A program made the translations under genes and the position numbers. Positions 11,880 through 20,962 of a stretch of 64,000 nt of DNA are shown piece by piece (positions within the stretch are counted from its first letter, which is position 1; each line of letters begins with the position of its first letter). The stretch spans positions 1,073,501 to 1,137,500 of the forward strand of contig NZ_CP054475.1 in the NCBI RefSeq assembly GCF_025345565.1, read 5' to 3'. Source of the DNA: Thalassolituus hydrocarboniclasticus. GTDB lineage: Bacteria > Pseudomonadota > Gammaproteobacteria > Pseudomonadales > Oceanobacteraceae. The notes under the pieces are model-generated. The model was not told where the DNA came from. It was given only the letters and a program-made list of their open reading frames with translations, and searched no databases.

Positions 11880-12985
11880 ACCGCATCCTCGTCGTTCTGC
11901 TGTGCAGCCAGACGGGCGGCCTTACGTTCTTCGTCGGCCTGTTTTTCTTTTTCGTCGAAGCGGTCATAGGCATCGACGATGCGCTGTACCAGCGGATGGC
12001 GAACCACGTCGGCGTTGGTAAAGCGGGTAATGCCGATGCCGGGAACGCCATCGAGCACTTCCAGACCGTGTTTCAGGCCGGAGTAGACGCCACGTGGCAG
12101 GTCGACCTGAGTAACGTCACCGGTGATCACCGCTTTGGAACCAAAGCCAACACGGGTGAGGAACATCTTCATCTGTTCTTTGGTGGTGTTTTGCGATTCG
12201 TCGAGGATCACAAACGAGTGGCTGAGGGTACGGCCACGCATATAGGCCAGCGGTGCAATTTCAATCACATTGCGTTCAAGCAGGCGGGCAACCTGTTCAA
12301 AGCCCAGCATTTCGTAGAGTGCGTCGTACAGCGGGCGCAGATAAGGATCGATTTTCTGCGCCAGATCGCCGGGCAGGAAGCCGAGTTTTTCACCGGCTTC
12401 AACAGCCGGGCGCACCAGCAGGATGCGCTTCACTTCGTCACGCTGCAGCGCTTCGACGGCGGCGGCAACGGCGAGGAAGGTTTTACCGGTACCGGCCGGG
12501 CCCACGCCGAAGTTGATATCAAACTCACGCACGCGCTGCAGGTAATCGAGCTGGTGCGGACCGCGCGGCTTGATGATGGCCTGTGGCGTTTTAATGGTGC
12601 GGCTGTCGTAATCGGATTTGGCTTTGCGTCCGGCTGCCTGTTCGCTGCCGTCTTCCTGCAGCAGCAGATGGATCAGATCCGGTGTGATTGGCGTGCCATT
12701 GGCGGTTTCGCGGTACAGACGCTGAATCAGCAGGGCGGCGCGCTGTGCCAGTTTTACCTTGCCTTCGATGGTGAATTTATTACCGCGGTTGTAGATTTCC
12801 AGCTCGAAGTGGTCGGCAATCTGCTCGATATGGCTGTCAAAATGGCCGCACAGATTGGCCAGACGCTGTGCATCATCCGGTTCCAGTGCAAAGCTGGTGC
12901 TGTGGCGGTTTGGTGTGGCTGCTTCAGCCTCGGCAGACTGGACAGGTTCAATGGATTCTGGTTGCTCAGTATCTTTGCGGGTCAA
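11876..12985 (-). CDS. ybeZ: PhoH-like ATPase YbeZ
   Basis: P-loop ATPase of the PhoH family, partner of YbeY in rRNA processing. Walker A is [15 protein letters not shown] and Walker B-like is [12 protein letters not shown]. The frame is open to a GTG at 13048, but that start has no Shine-Dalgarno and its first codons lie in an 11-bp hairpin. A TTG at 12985 is preceded by AGAGAG at good spacing and gives 369 residues, closer to the family (about 335-360), so it is preferred. The N-terminal 35 residues are acidic and unconserved. Confidence 0.9.
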   Translation of the reverse strand: MTRKDTEQPESIEPVQSAEAEAATPNRHSTSFALEPDDAQRLANLCGHFDSHIEQIADHFELEIYNRGNKFTIEGKVKLAQRAALLIQRLYRETANGTPITPDLIHLLLQEDGSEQAAGRKAKSDYDSRTIKTPQAIIKPRGPHQLDYLQRVREFDINFGVGPAGTGKTFLAVAAAVEALQRDEVKRILLVRPAVEAGEKLGFLPGDLAQKIDPYLRPLYDALYEMLGFEQVARLLERNVIEIAPLAYMRGRTLSHSFVILDESQNTTKEQMKMFLTRVGFGSKAVITGDVTQVDLPRGVYSGLKHGLEVLDGVPGIGITRFTNADVVRHPLVQRIVDAYDRFDEKEKQADEERKAARLAAQQNDEDAV

Positions 12986-13010
12986 TGAGAACTCTCTCTG
13001 TGGGCTTTTG

Positions 13011-13044
13011 TTTATGTGGCCCGGCTCTGGCCTGGCCACATAAA
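13011..13044. repeat. Inverted repeat between miaB and ybeZ
   Basis: TTTATGTGGCC and GGCCACATAAA form an 11-bp perfect stem with a 12-base loop, 13 bases after the miaB stop. There is no T-run on either strand, so it looks like an operon-internal mRNA stabiliser or processing hairpin rather than a terminator. Confidence 0.6.
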
Positions 13045-13056
13045 TCACGAATGAGG

Positions 13057-14406
13057 TTAGTAGGCTAACTCTGGATTGAGCAGGATGCCACGCAAACTGT
13101 TCGGGTACGCATCTTCGATGCTGACTTTAACGAATTTGCCGATCAGGCTGTGATCGTCGGCCTTGAAGTTCACCACCCGGTTGTTTTCGGTACGGCCCTG
13201 TAATTCGCCCGGATCTTTACGTGATACGCCGGTAACCAGAATGGTTTCTTCACGGCCAACCATGCGGCGGCTGATCTGCTGCGCATGCTGCACGATACGG
13301 GCCTGCAGAATCTGCAGACGCTGTTTCTTCAGCTCTTCCGGGGTGTCATCTTCCAGATTGGCGGCCGGTGTTCCCGGACGCGCACTGTAAATGAAGCTGA
13401 AGGAGGTGTCGAAGCCGATACGGTTGATCAGGTTCATGGTGTCTTCGAAATCTTCGGCGGTTTCACCCGGGAAGCCGACGATAAAGTCTGAAGAAATCGA
13501 AATGTCCGGGCGCAGTGCTTTGATACGTTCGATTTTATCGATGTACATATCGATTTCATGGCCACGTTTCATGGCCGCCAGAATGCGGTTGGAGCCGCTC
13601 TGTACCGGCAGATGCAGGTGGCTGACCAGTTCCGGCACTTCGGCGTACACGTTGATCAGGCTGTCACTGAATTCCAGTGGGTGTGAGGTGGTGAAACGGA
13701 TACGGTCGATGCCGTCGATATCGGCCACCAGAGTAATCAGCTCCGCCAGATCGGCCACTTCGCCATCGCTGGTGTCACCGCGGTAAGCGTTAACGTTCTG
13801 ACCCAGCAGGTTAACTTCACGTACGCCCTGATCGGCCAGCGCCTGAACTTCTTTCAGTACATCGGCCAGCGGACGGCTGACTTCTTCGCCGCGGGTGTAT
13901 GGTACGACACAGAAAGTACAGTATTTGGAACAGCCTTCCATGATGGAGACAAAGGCAGAACAGCCTTCTACTTTCGGGGTCGGCAGATGATCGAATTTTT
14001 CGATTTCAGGGAAGGTAACGTCCACCACCTGAATGGCATTGCTGGCCTTGTTTACCATATCCGGCAGACGGTGCAGGGTCTGCGGACCGAACACCATATC
14101 CACGAACGGAGCACGCTTGATGATGGCATCGCCTTCCTGTGAGGCGACGCAACCGCCGACGCCGATTTTCAGATCCGGATTCTTGGTTTTCAGGCCTTTC
14201 CAGCGGCCCAGTTCATGGAATACTTTTTCCTGAGCTTTTTCACGGATCGAGCAGGTATTGAGCAGAATAACGTCCGCTTCTTCCGGGTTATCGGTCAGCT
14301 CCATCTTATGACTTTCGCCCAGCATGTCGGCCATGCGTGATGAATCGTACTCATTCATCTGGCAACCGTGGGTCTTGATGTACAGCTTTTTCACCTGGTC
14401 AGTCAT
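13057..14406 (-). CDS. miaB: tRNA-2-methylthio-N6-dimethylallyladenosine synthase MiaB
   Basis: Radical-SAM methylthiotransferase acting on A37 of tRNAs reading UNN codons. The 449 residues show an N-terminal MTTase domain with iron-sulfur cysteines ([25 protein letters not shown]), the radical SAM triad in [12 protein letters not shown], and a C-terminal TRAM domain ending about residue 440. Length matches the family (E. coli 474, Pseudomonas 446). It is first in the minus-strand operon, with a perfect TATAAT 45 bases upstream. Confidence 0.98.
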   Translation of the reverse strand: MTDQVKKLYIKTHGCQMNEYDSSRMADMLGESHKMELTDNPEEADVILLNTCSIREKAQEKVFHELGRWKGLKTKNPDLKIGVGGCVASQEGDAIIKRAPFVDMVFGPQTLHRLPDMVNKASNAIQVVDVTFPEIEKFDHLPTPKVEGCSAFVSIMEGCSKYCTFCVVPYTRGEEVSRPLADVLKEVQALADQGVREVNLLGQNVNAYRGDTSDGEVADLAELITLVADIDGIDRIRFTTSHPLEFSDSLINVYAEVPELVSHLHLPVQSGSNRILAAMKRGHEIDMYIDKIERIKALRPDISISSDFIVGFPGETAEDFEDTMNLINRIGFDTSFSFIYSARPGTPAANLEDDTPEELKKQRLQILQARIVQHAQQISRRMVGREETILVTGVSRKDPGELQGRTENNRVVNFKADDHSLIGKFVKVSIEDAYPNSLRGILLNPELAY

Positions 14407-14451
14407 GAGGGAGTTTCCGGCCTCGTCAGCGGTTTATACAAAAGGGGCGAC

Positions 14452-14480
14452 ATTATACTGTCCCTGCTCAGTTAGTCACC
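14452..14480 (-). promoter_or_regulatory. Promoter of the miaB operon
   Basis: On the minus strand a perfect -10 TATAAT (14457-14452) sits about 45 bases before the miaB ATG. The -35 at 17-18 bases is weak (GGTGAC/TGGTGA). Confidence 0.5.
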
Positions 14481-14587
14481 AGTATCCGTCGGCTGTCTGC
14501 ATCCTGTCTTGCCCGCCCGTGTTACAATTGCTCTCTTTTTCTTTGTCCGGTGCTTTAACCGGCATTTAAGGTCGACAAGCAGGCACC

Positions 14588-14932
14588 ATGAGCAGTAAAG
14601 ACAAGCAGGAACCGACTTACCGTATTGTGTATCAGCAGCAGGGCGATGTGGTCGAAATTTACGCCCGCTACATCTATCAGAGCGATCTGCATGGTTTTAT
14701 TGAGGTGGAGCAGCTGCTCTTTGGTGAGCGTTCTTCTCTGGTGGTTGATCCGGATGCCGAGAAGCTGAAAGCCACCTTTGCCGATGTAAAACGCACCTTT
14801 ATCCCGATGCATACCATCGTGCGCATTGATGAGGTGGAAAAAGAAGGCAGCCCGAAAATCAGTAAGGGTGAAGGTTCGAATATTTCGCACTTTCCGACCC
14901 GTTTTCTGCCACCGCGTGACGAAGACGAGTAA
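14588..14932 (+). CDS. DUF1820 family protein
   Basis: 114-residue cytoplasmic protein of unknown function. The family core is clear: YRIVYQQQGDVVEIYARY, SDLHGFIEVEQLLFGERS, and IPMHTIVRIDEVEKEG. No membrane segment or signal peptide. It stands alone between the divergent miaB operon and a shared terminator. DUF1820 is widespread in Pseudomonas relatives, usually as a single gene; no function is proposed. Confidence 0.85.
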   Translation: MSSKDKQEPTYRIVYQQQGDVVEIYARYIYQSDLHGFIEVEQLLFGERSSLVVDPDAEKLKATFADVKRTFIPMHTIVRIDEVEKEGSPKISKGEGSNISHFPTRFLPPRDEDE

Positions 14933-14954
14933 AATCTGAGCGGCAATAGTGCAG

Positions 14955-14982
14955 AAAAAAGCCCGGGTTTCCGGGCTTTTTT
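14955..14982. terminator. Bidirectional terminator
   Basis: AAAAAAGCCCGG and CCGGGCTTTTTT flank a four-base loop, so both strands read a GC stem followed by six T. It serves the DUF1820 gene (+) and the lipoprotein gene (-). Confidence 0.9.
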
Positions 14983-15013
14983 GTGGCCAGTGGCCAGAGT
15001 TAATGCGGCCGGA

Positions 15014-15961
15014 TTAACGGTTACGCATCAGGGCTTCAATCGACGCCGCATATTCGCCGGCCTGTTGATCCAGCGGCAGGTGACGGATGTCTTCATGTTT
15101 GAGCGCGACGCTGATGCGGTACAGCCAGCGTTCCATGCGCAGGGCGATGGCTTCGGCGTCATCTTTGCTGGCATCCAGAATCTCGTTACTCAGATTGGTG
15201 ATCACCTCGGCATGCTGAGCTGCTTTAGTCGCAGCAACAGTCGCCTTGGCGATGGCACCCTTGGCACGCGGTGTCTTGCTGATTAAAGCCTGAGCCTGCA
15301 GCAGGGATTTCTGCGCGGTATCCCAGCTGATCGGGGCAACAGAAGCGCCACCTTTGTTTTTGATTCGCTCCAGATGGTCTTTTACCGGCTGCAGCTGAAT
15401 GTATTCAATCGTAGCCACCTCAACGCGGTGCATCTCGGCTAACAGCAGTTTCTGTCTGGCATCGGCTTTGATGGTCTGATGGTCTTCCATCAGGTCAATC
15501 AGTTTTACCAGCTCGTCTTCAATGGCCAGATAGTCGGCCGGGAAGTACTGATCGGCCTTGATGTCTTTCAGTACCTGACGGTGATCCAGGGTCGGCTTCA
15601 GCTGTTTAAGAATGTCTTTTTTAACATTCAGGCCGGCCTCGACGGTTTTCAATGAGGTCATGGCTACCGTCTTCACGACGCCGTCAGGCTCTCCACTGGT
15701 CAGCATTTCCTGAGCTTCCAGCAGTTGCTTCTGCGCCTGCTCAAGATGACGGGGGGCGTAAAAACGCAGGTTTTCGCTTTTACCCAGCTCAATTTTGGAT
15801 TGTGCGTGCTGAATGGTGCGTGATGCAGATTCGTCGGCCATGGCTGCGTCGCGCTTGGCATCGAGACTGATGGCATCAAAGTTAGCGATTGGCGTGGCGC
15901 AGCCGGACAGCAGTAACAAACCGCAGCCGGTGAGCAGGGTGCGGGTAAACAGTGGATACAT
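15014..15961 (-). CDS. Predicted helical lipoprotein
   Basis: 315-residue putative outer-membrane or periplasmic lipoprotein. The signal peptide is followed by lipobox LLSGC (Cys at about residue 21); the next residue is Ala, not the Asp inner-membrane retention signal. The mature part is almost entirely predicted helix, rich in Ala/Gln/Lys/Glu, with coiled-coil character and no Cys or catalytic motif. It loosely resembles DUF4398-type lipoproteins but is not firmly assignable. It is a single gene ending in a shared terminator. Confidence 0.75.
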   Translation of the reverse strand: MYPLFTRTLLTGCGLLLLSGCATPIANFDAISLDAKRDAAMADESASRTIQHAQSKIELGKSENLRFYAPRHLEQAQKQLLEAQEMLTSGEPDGVVKTVAMTSLKTVEAGLNVKKDILKQLKPTLDHRQVLKDIKADQYFPADYLAIEDELVKLIDLMEDHQTIKADARQKLLLAEMHRVEVATIEYIQLQPVKDHLERIKNKGGASVAPISWDTAQKSLLQAQALISKTPRAKGAIAKATVAATKAAQHAEVITNLSNEILDASKDDAEAIALRMERWLYRISVALKHEDIRHLPLDQQAGEYAASIEALMRNR

Positions 15962-16111
15962 GGTAATTCCCCGGGGTTCTGTCAGTGTTTGTTATTAGAT
16001 CCTGATGTTAACACCATTTTTCACGCTGACTGAACGTTTACGGCGTAATCGGTGCCAAAGGGTAAATACAGCATTTGTCATCACTGCCCGGCGTTATTGT
16101 ACGGCTGCGTC

Positions 16112-16140
16112 TTGTCACTATCATGCAGCCCTGCTATATA
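16112..16140 (+). promoter_or_regulatory. Sigma-70-type promoter
   Basis: TTGTCA (16112-16117), a 17-base spacer, and TATATA (16135-16140), 86 bases before the ATG at 16227. It is the best promoter match in this intergenic region. Confidence 0.5.
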
Positions 16141-16226
16141 ACGGATATAGCCAAGCATAAGGGAGGTCCGTCAGACTCATTGCCACGCAGGCTCCATTTA
16201 ATCATGGTGAATACGGAGTGATCCCT

Positions 16227-16823
16227 ATGAATGCAGAGATGCAACCCTTGTTTTGGCGTATCAGTGATCAGGACCAGAGCGGTTTCGAAGCCGTAAGCCT
16301 GTTAATGCCTGCCGGCACAGCCGGTGAAGATCCGGCAGAATTTCCCACCGAAGTCAGTTTCCGTTCCAATCGCAGCAGCCATCATCCTGTCGACCTTCGT
16401 TGGTCAGAAGAAGACTCCGATCTGTTTATGAGTCTGCTTGATCGCCTTATGGAACCGGAAGAAGAGGGGGACATTGAGGTAGATATCAGCGATGGAGTGA
16501 TTCAGGGGATCGTGCAGCTGGTTGCACTGGCACGTTTTAAAACGCCGTGGCCGACCGATGAGCTGGTAGGTGACGATATTATTACCGAGCGGGAAGAGCT
16601 GGAAGTTGGGGATCTGGTGGCGCTCAATACTAAATATGGCTTTGCCCTGGCGATTATCGTCGGACTGGATTCGATTGATGCAACCTGTGTGCTGCTGGAT
16701 GCGCTGATGGATAACGACCAGCTGCTGATTCCGGACCACAGTCTGCTGATGGTGAATCGTCTGTGTGTATTACCGGCGTCTTTTGCGGAGGCCGATCTGG
16801 GCGAAGATGCCATCATTCATTAA
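16227..16823 (+). CDS. Hypothetical acidic protein
   Basis: 198-residue protein of no recognised family. Start ATG 16227 is chosen because GGAG sits 8 bases upstream; the frame is also open from GTG 16218. The sequence is very acidic (EEEGDIEVDISDG), lacks a signal peptide or membrane helix, and includes a compact region at about 130-190 (LEVGDLVALNTKYGFALAII ... DHSLLMVNRLCVLPASF) suggesting a small beta-barrel fold. Convergent with a small minus-strand ORF that begins 27 bases after its stop. Confidence 0.7.
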   Translation: MNAEMQPLFWRISDQDQSGFEAVSLLMPAGTAGEDPAEFPTEVSFRSNRSSHHPVDLRWSEEDSDLFMSLLDRLMEPEEEGDIEVDISDGVIQGIVQLVALARFKTPWPTDELVGDDIITEREELEVGDLVALNTKYGFALAIIVGLDSIDATCVLLDALMDNDQLLIPDHSLLMVNRLCVLPASFAEADLGEDAIIH

Positions 16824-16849
16824 CTGATGGCTCGCCCGGATCGTGGTAC

Positions 16850-17014
16850 TCAGGCGCTCTGTCGTGCGGTGGCGCGGTTGCGCTTCTGGGTCAGAGTCAG
16901 CTGAGTCAGCATGGAATAAAAATCACTGCCGCTGTTACGTACTGCTGGTGTCATTGCGGCACTGGCTGGCATCGTGGTGGTTGATTCTGACGCCTGAGGT
17001 AAGCTGTTCGACAT
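16850..17014 (-). CDS. 54-residue small ORF downstream of TetR gene
   Basis: Small ORF starting MSNSLPQASESTTTMPAS and ending TLTQKRNRATARQSA, 54 residues. AAGGAG lies 7 bases before the ATG, an excellent ribosome binding site. A TGAACGTTCATTCAG motif, nearly identical to one at the TetR gene start, lies 37 bases upstream, so it is probably under the same repressor. Ser/Thr/Ala-rich N-terminus, basic C-terminus (QKRNRATAR), no signal peptide or membrane segment. No family recognised. Confidence 0.6.
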   Translation of the reverse strand: MSNSLPQASESTTTMPASAAMTPAVRNSGSDFYSMLTQLTLTQKRNRATARQSA

Positions 17015-17050
17015 GATATGTCTCCTTAGTTAGATTTGAATCAACGAGAG

Positions 17051-17065
17051 TGAACGTTCATTCAG
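17051..17065. promoter_or_regulatory. Putative TetR operator 1
   Basis: TGAACGTTCATTCAG contains the perfect 10-bp palindrome TGAACGTTCA and differs from the 17700-17714 site by only two bases. Position 37 bases upstream of the 54-residue ORF fits an operator in its promoter. Confidence 0.55.
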
Positions 17066-17076
17066 GGTCTGGCGTT

Positions 17077-17098
17077 TAAAAAAAGGCCTTGTGGGCCT
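17077..17098 (-). terminator. Terminator after TetR gene
   Basis: On the minus strand AGGCC-CACAA-GGCCT is followed by seven T, 19 bases after the TetR stop. The 54-residue ORF beyond it therefore needs its own promoter. Confidence 0.75.
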
Positions 17099-17116
17099 GT
17101 TTTGTTCATCCTGTGG

Positions 17117-17710
17117 TTACGCTTTGATGGCGTCCCAGCACAGATTCAGCAAATCTTCGGCTTTCACCGCCTGTGGAAACATCTGCGGTGACAGCTGTTG
17201 TTTCTTGGCCATCATGGTCAGACTACCGAACGTCATGGTAGTGATGATTTCATTCGGCAGATCTTTGATCAGCATCTGGCTTTTGCCTTCGGCCAACAGC
17301 CGGATCAGCGCTTTGTTCATCGGCTCCAGCGCTTTCTCCCGTTGCAGCTCACTGATGGCGGGCGAAGCTGACAGCTGTTCCATAAGAGCACGGTCTCTGG
17401 GATGCTCATGCATGTAGCGGTAAAAATTTCCCCAGAAGCTGTAAAATCTCTTCTTGATACAGGCACTTTCGTCATAGCCGGCCATACAGTGGCTCGCCAT
17501 CACTTCGGTCAGATGCAGAAATAACTGCTGCACTAATTCTTCTTTAGTCTCGAAATAACGGTAAATGGTACCAGCGCCGCAGCATGCATGCTTTGCGACC
17601 ATAGCCATAGGGCATGAATGCAAGCCCTGTTCTGCGATCAGATCAGCAGTGGCTTCCAGAATTTGCTGGCGTTTATCCATGTTCTTTCGTGTTTCGGACT
17701 GAATGTTCAT
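17117..17710 (-). CDS. TetR/AcrR family transcriptional repressor
   Basis: About 197-residue regulator with the N-terminal TetR helix-turn-helix (KRQQILEATADLIAEQGLHS ... GAGTIYRYFETKEELVQQLF). ATG 17710 has GAGG at good spacing and is preferred; an ATG at 17680 would give a more usual short N-terminus, and the frame is open to 17737. A Cys pair (HACCGAG) sits in the recognition region, a feature worth noting for redox or metal response. It lies downstream of a Bcr/CflA-type exporter on the same strand and probably represses itself and nearby genes. Confidence 0.88.
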   Translation of the reverse strand: MNIQSETRKNMDKRQQILEATADLIAEQGLHSCPMAMVAKHACCGAGTIYRYFETKEELVQQLFLHLTEVMASHCMAGYDESACIKKRFYSFWGNFYRYMHEHPRDRALMEQLSASPAISELQREKALEPMNKALIRLLAEGKSQMLIKDLPNEIITTMTFGSLTMMAKKQQLSPQMFPQAVKAEDLLNLCWDAIKA

Positions 17711-17714
17711 TCTG
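17700..17714. promoter_or_regulatory. Putative TetR operator 2, over the start codon
   Basis: TGAATGTTCATTCTG matches the site at 17051-17065 at 13 of 15 positions and overlaps the preferred TetR ATG at 17710. It is a candidate autoregulatory operator. Confidence 0.5.
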
Positions 17715-17730
17715 TTCCTCTTCCGGCGCG

Positions 17731-17765
17731 CAGACAAGTCAGATTTGTCTCACTGGTGCACCAGT
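17731..17765. promoter_or_regulatory. Two dyads between exporter and TetR gene
   Basis: AGACAA...TTGTCT (17731-17749) and the perfect 14-bp palindrome ACTGGTGCACCAGT (17752-17765) occupy the 70 bases between the two genes. They may be an operator or a weak intercistronic hairpin; neither has a T-run. Confidence 0.35.
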
Positions 17766-17780
17766 CTGTTGTTCTCATAA

Positions 17781-18977
17781 TCAGGATGTGCTGACCGCGT
17801 CATTCTGCTCTGCCGGAATACGGCACAGTGCCAGGTTGGCCAGCAGTGCCGTGCACAGCATGACCGCCATCATCGGCAGTGGTGTGCCGTTATGCAGGTG
17901 GCCCCAGATCAGGCCAAACAAAGCGCCACTGCAGAAAACACTGACGCCGGTCAGGGCCGTGGCTGTTGCACTGATATCGCGGAAATAATGCAGGATGGTT
18001 GCCGTGGCATTGGCTGAGATCAGGCCCAGAGAGCCAACAAACAGCATCATCAGCGGTAACACATAATGCAGCGTTGCCTGTTGTGGGGAAAAAGCGAATA
18101 ACAGCAGCAACAGCAGGGCGCTGCTGAGTTGCAGGCGGAGTCCTGTGTGCAGGATTACTTTGCTGTCAAAACGGCGCAGCAGCAGTATATTCAGGCGGTT
18201 CATTGCCATCATGGTTAACACGTTGGCGCCAAACAGCCAGGGAAAGTGCTCGGCATCCTGCTCAAAGTAATCCAGATACAGGTAAGGCGAGGCGGTAATA
18301 AAAACAAACATACCGGTGGATGCCAGTGCCTGAGCCAGAATAAAGCGGCGTGCGCGCGCGTGTCTGATGACCCGCAGGTAGTCACGCACCGGCAGACGTT
18401 GCTGACGTTTGTGTGGCGGGTGACTTTCTTCCAGCTGCCAGACGAGAATGATCAGCACCAGCACGGCGTAGATGGTCAGTGTCTGAAAAATGGTACGCCA
18501 GCCGGCAAAGGACAAGGTCAGGGCACCGAGCATCGGCGCAACCAATGGCGCCAGCATCATAATCATGGACACCAGTGATAAGGTTTTGGCGACATCGGCC
18601 CCCTGAAAACGGTCACGGACGATGGCGCTGGAATTAACCGTTGCCAGTCCACCGCCGATGGCTTGCAGGAAGCGCAGTGCAAGCAGTGCCTCAAGTGAAG
18701 TTGTCAGCATCAGCGCGGCGCTGCTGAGGGCAAAAATAATCAGGCCGGTAATGATCAGGGGACGGCGGCCGTAGCGGTCAGACAGAGGTCCGCCACCGAG
18801 CTGGCCAAGTGCAAAGCCCAGCAGGTAACTGCTGACGGATAACTCCACCAGGTGGATGCTGGTTTGCAGATCGCCGGCCATGGCTTCCATCGCCGGAAGA
18901 TACATATCAATGGCCAGTGGCGATAAGGCTGTCAGTAAAGCCAGCAGCAACGGCAGTGGCAGTGTTAATGCGGGCAT
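17781..18977 (-). CDS. Bcr/CflA-type MFS drug exporter
   Basis: 398-residue inner-membrane proton antiporter of the DHA1 group. Twelve membrane segments are apparent. The MFS signature GGGPLSDRYGRRPLIITG is in the loop between segments 2 and 3, and RFLQAIGGGLATVNSSAIVRD is the segment 4-5 motif typical of Bcr/CflA. It probably exports drugs or small metabolites; the substrate is unknown. The TetR gene 70 bases downstream on the same strand suggests induction by an exported compound. Confidence 0.88.
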   Translation of the reverse strand: MPALTLPLPLLLALLTALSPLAIDMYLPAMEAMAGDLQTSIHLVELSVSSYLLGFALGQLGGGPLSDRYGRRPLIITGLIIFALSSAALMLTTSLEALLALRFLQAIGGGLATVNSSAIVRDRFQGADVAKTLSLVSMIMMLAPLVAPMLGALTLSFAGWRTIFQTLTIYAVLVLIILVWQLEESHPPHKRQQRLPVRDYLRVIRHARARRFILAQALASTGMFVFITASPYLYLDYFEQDAEHFPWLFGANVLTMMAMNRLNILLLRRFDSKVILHTGLRLQLSSALLLLLLFAFSPQQATLHYVLPLMMLFVGSLGLISANATATILHYFRDISATATALTGVSVFCSGALFGLIWGHLHNGTPLPMMAVMLCTALLANLALCRIPAEQNDAVSTS

Positions 18978-19100
18978 AGTGTTACCGATGGGGTTGCCGG
19001 GCAGGCGCTCAGCGAAGAGGTAAATGCAGAAAATGCATTCTAGACCTAAAGTCCGTATGAAGTGAGAGGTATCTCTGGAACGGATTGTTCAGGTCAGCAG

Positions 19101-19140
19101 GAACAGAAAGCAACAGAGCCTTCCGCAGAAGGCTCTGTTG
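19101..19140 (-). terminator. Terminator after ychF
   Basis: A 13-bp stem CAACAGAGCCTTC / GAAGGCTCTGTTG with a short loop is followed on the minus strand by GCTTTCTGTT, 8 bases after the ychF stop. Confidence 0.75.
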
Positions 19141-19147
19141 TCAGACA

Positions 19148-20239
19148 TCAGACGTTAAAGCGGAAGTGCACTACATCGCCGTCTTTAACGATGTACTCTT
19201 TGCCTTCCAGGCGCCATTTACCGGCTTCTTTGGCACCGGCTTCGCCTTTGTACTGGATAAAGTCGTTATAACCAATCACTTCGGCACGGATAAAACCACG
19301 TTCAAAGTCGGTGTGAATTGCCGCAGCTGCGCGTGGTGCGGTATCACCGATTTTGATGGTCCAGGCGCGGACTTCTTTCACACCGGCGGTGAAGTAGGTC
19401 TGCAGGCCCAGCAACTCGTAACCGGAACGGATCACACGATCCAGACCCGGTTCTTCCATGCCCATTTCCTGCAGGAATTCGAGCTTATCTTCATCGTCCA
19501 GCTCGGAAATTTCGGCTTCGATCTTGTTACAGACCACAACAACAGAAGCGCCTTCTGACTCGGCAATACCACGCACCACATCGAGGTGAGGGTTATTTTC
19601 GAAGCCGTCTTCTGCCACGTTAGCGATGTACATGGTTGGCTTGATGGTCAGCAGGTGGAAGGTACGCGCCAGCTTGCGCTCGTCATCGTTCAGTTCCAGC
19701 ATACGGGCGGTTTTGCCCTGCTCGAAATGCGGGATCAGACGTTCCAGCAGTGCTTTCTGCGCAATGGCATCTTTATCGCCACCTTTGGCAACGCGGGTAA
19801 TGCGCTGCAGCTGCTTTTCACAGGATTCCAGATCAGCCAGTACCAGCTCGGTATTGATGATGTCGATATCGTCGGCCGGGCTGACGCGGTTGGCAACGTG
19901 GATCACGTTATCGTCTTCGAAGCAGCGCACAACGTGGGCGATGGCGTCGGTCTCACGGATATTGGCGAGGAACTGGTTGCCCAGACCTTCGCCTTTGGAG
20001 GCACCGGCAACCAGGCCGGCAATGTCCACAAACTCCATGGAGGTTGGCACAACACGCTCAGGCTTAACGATGGCTGCCAGTTCGTCCAGACGCTTGTCTG
20101 GCATGGCAACCACGCCGGAATTGGGTTCAATGGTACAGAACGGGAAGTTCTCGGCGGCAATACCCGATTTGGTCAGTGCATTGAACAGTGTGGATTTGCC
20201 GACGTTGGGTAAGCCAACGATACCGCATTTAAAGCCCAT
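19148..20239 (-). CDS. ychF: Redox-regulated ATPase YchF
   Basis: Obg-family P-loop protein that prefers ATP and associates with ribosomes; a universal regulator of stress and translation. The 363 residues match E. coli (363). G1 is [12 protein letters not shown] at residues 8-19, G3 is [14 protein letters not shown], and NKIE is the altered G4 that explains ATP preference. The C-terminal TGS domain ends [13 protein letters not shown]. pth lies 57 bases upstream in the same direction, the conserved order in gammaproteobacteria. Confidence 0.97.
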   Translation of the reverse strand: MGFKCGIVGLPNVGKSTLFNALTKSGIAAENFPFCTIEPNSGVVAMPDKRLDELAAIVKPERVVPTSMEFVDIAGLVAGASKGEGLGNQFLANIRETDAIAHVVRCFEDDNVIHVANRVSPADDIDIINTELVLADLESCEKQLQRITRVAKGGDKDAIAQKALLERLIPHFEQGKTARMLELNDDERKLARTFHLLTIKPTMYIANVAEDGFENNPHLDVVRGIAESEGASVVVVCNKIEAEISELDDEDKLEFLQEMGMEEPGLDRVIRSGYELLGLQTYFTAGVKEVRAWTIKIGDTAPRAAAAIHTDFERGFIRAEVIGYNDFIQYKGEAGAKEAGKWRLEGKEYIVKDGDVVHFRFNV

Positions 20240-20296
20240 AAAAGTATCCTGTGATCCGTACTGCTGCCGTAACAGCGTTAAAATTTGGCGGGTATT

Positions 20297-20884
20297 TTAC
20301 CCTTTAAATGAATGAAGTCGATTCATGGCTTTGGCAAGGTCGCCGCCCAGTGCATCGGGCAGAACGCGTAAGGCTTCATCGATTACCGCATCAATGGCCT
20401 GTTGGTCGCTCTTGCTGGCGCGGCCCAGTACATGGCCGGTTACCTGAGATTTGTCACCGGGATGACCGATACCGATACGCAGGCGATGAAAATTCTGGTT
20501 GTTGCCAAGCTTGCTGATGATATCGCGCAGGCCATTCTGGCCACCGTGACCACCGCCAAACTTGAATTTGGCTGTGCCGGCAGGTAAGTCCAGCTCATCA
20601 TGAACCACCAGAATCTGTTCCGGTTTCAGCTTATAAAAGTTGGCCAGCGCCTGGACGGCCTGTCCGCTGAGGTTCATAAACGTAGTGGGAATCAGTAACC
20701 AGCAATCCTGCCCGCCGAGGCGGCCTTTGCCGGCACGACCGGAGAACTTTTTGTCCGGACTGAGGCTGATGCGTTCGTTCTGCGCCAGGCGTTCAACCAG
20801 CCAGGCGCCCGCATTGTGGCGGGTGTGCTCGTATTCGGCGCCGGGGTTGCCCAGGCCTACGATCAGTTGAATAGGGTCAGACAT
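20297..20884 (-). CDS. pth: Peptidyl-tRNA hydrolase
   Basis: Cytoplasmic esterase that frees tRNA from dropped-off peptidyl-tRNA. The 195 residues include [20 protein letters not shown] with the catalytic His, FMNLSGQAV, and the HDELDLPAG signature. Length equals the E. coli enzyme (194). It follows rplY with a symmetrical terminator between, so it may be partly separated transcriptionally from the ribosomal gene. Confidence 0.98.
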   Translation of the reverse strand: MSDPIQLIVGLGNPGAEYEHTRHNAGAWLVERLAQNERISLSPDKKFSGRAGKGRLGGQDCWLLIPTTFMNLSGQAVQALANFYKLKPEQILVVHDELDLPAGTAKFKFGGGHGGQNGLRDIISKLGNNQNFHRLRIGIGHPGDKSQVTGHVLGRASKSDQQAIDAVIDEALRVLPDALGGDLAKAMNRLHSFKG

Positions 20885-20917
20885 GATGTCGATATCCGAT
20901 GATAAAGAATCACCAAT

Positions 20918-20946
20918 AAAAAAGCGGGGACCAGCCCCGCTTTTTT
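20918..20946. terminator. Terminator between rplY and pth
   Basis: AAAAAAGCGGGG and CCCCGCTTTTTT with a five-base loop make a strong terminator on either strand; in context it ends rplY on the minus strand. Confidence 0.88.
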
Positions 20947-20962
20947 GCTACAGCAACCGGAA

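Noticed and set aside
11642-12988. 448-codon plus-strand open frame
   Set aside because: It is antisense to ybeY and ybeZ, whose motifs are intact; composition is that of a mirrored frame with no recognisable domain.
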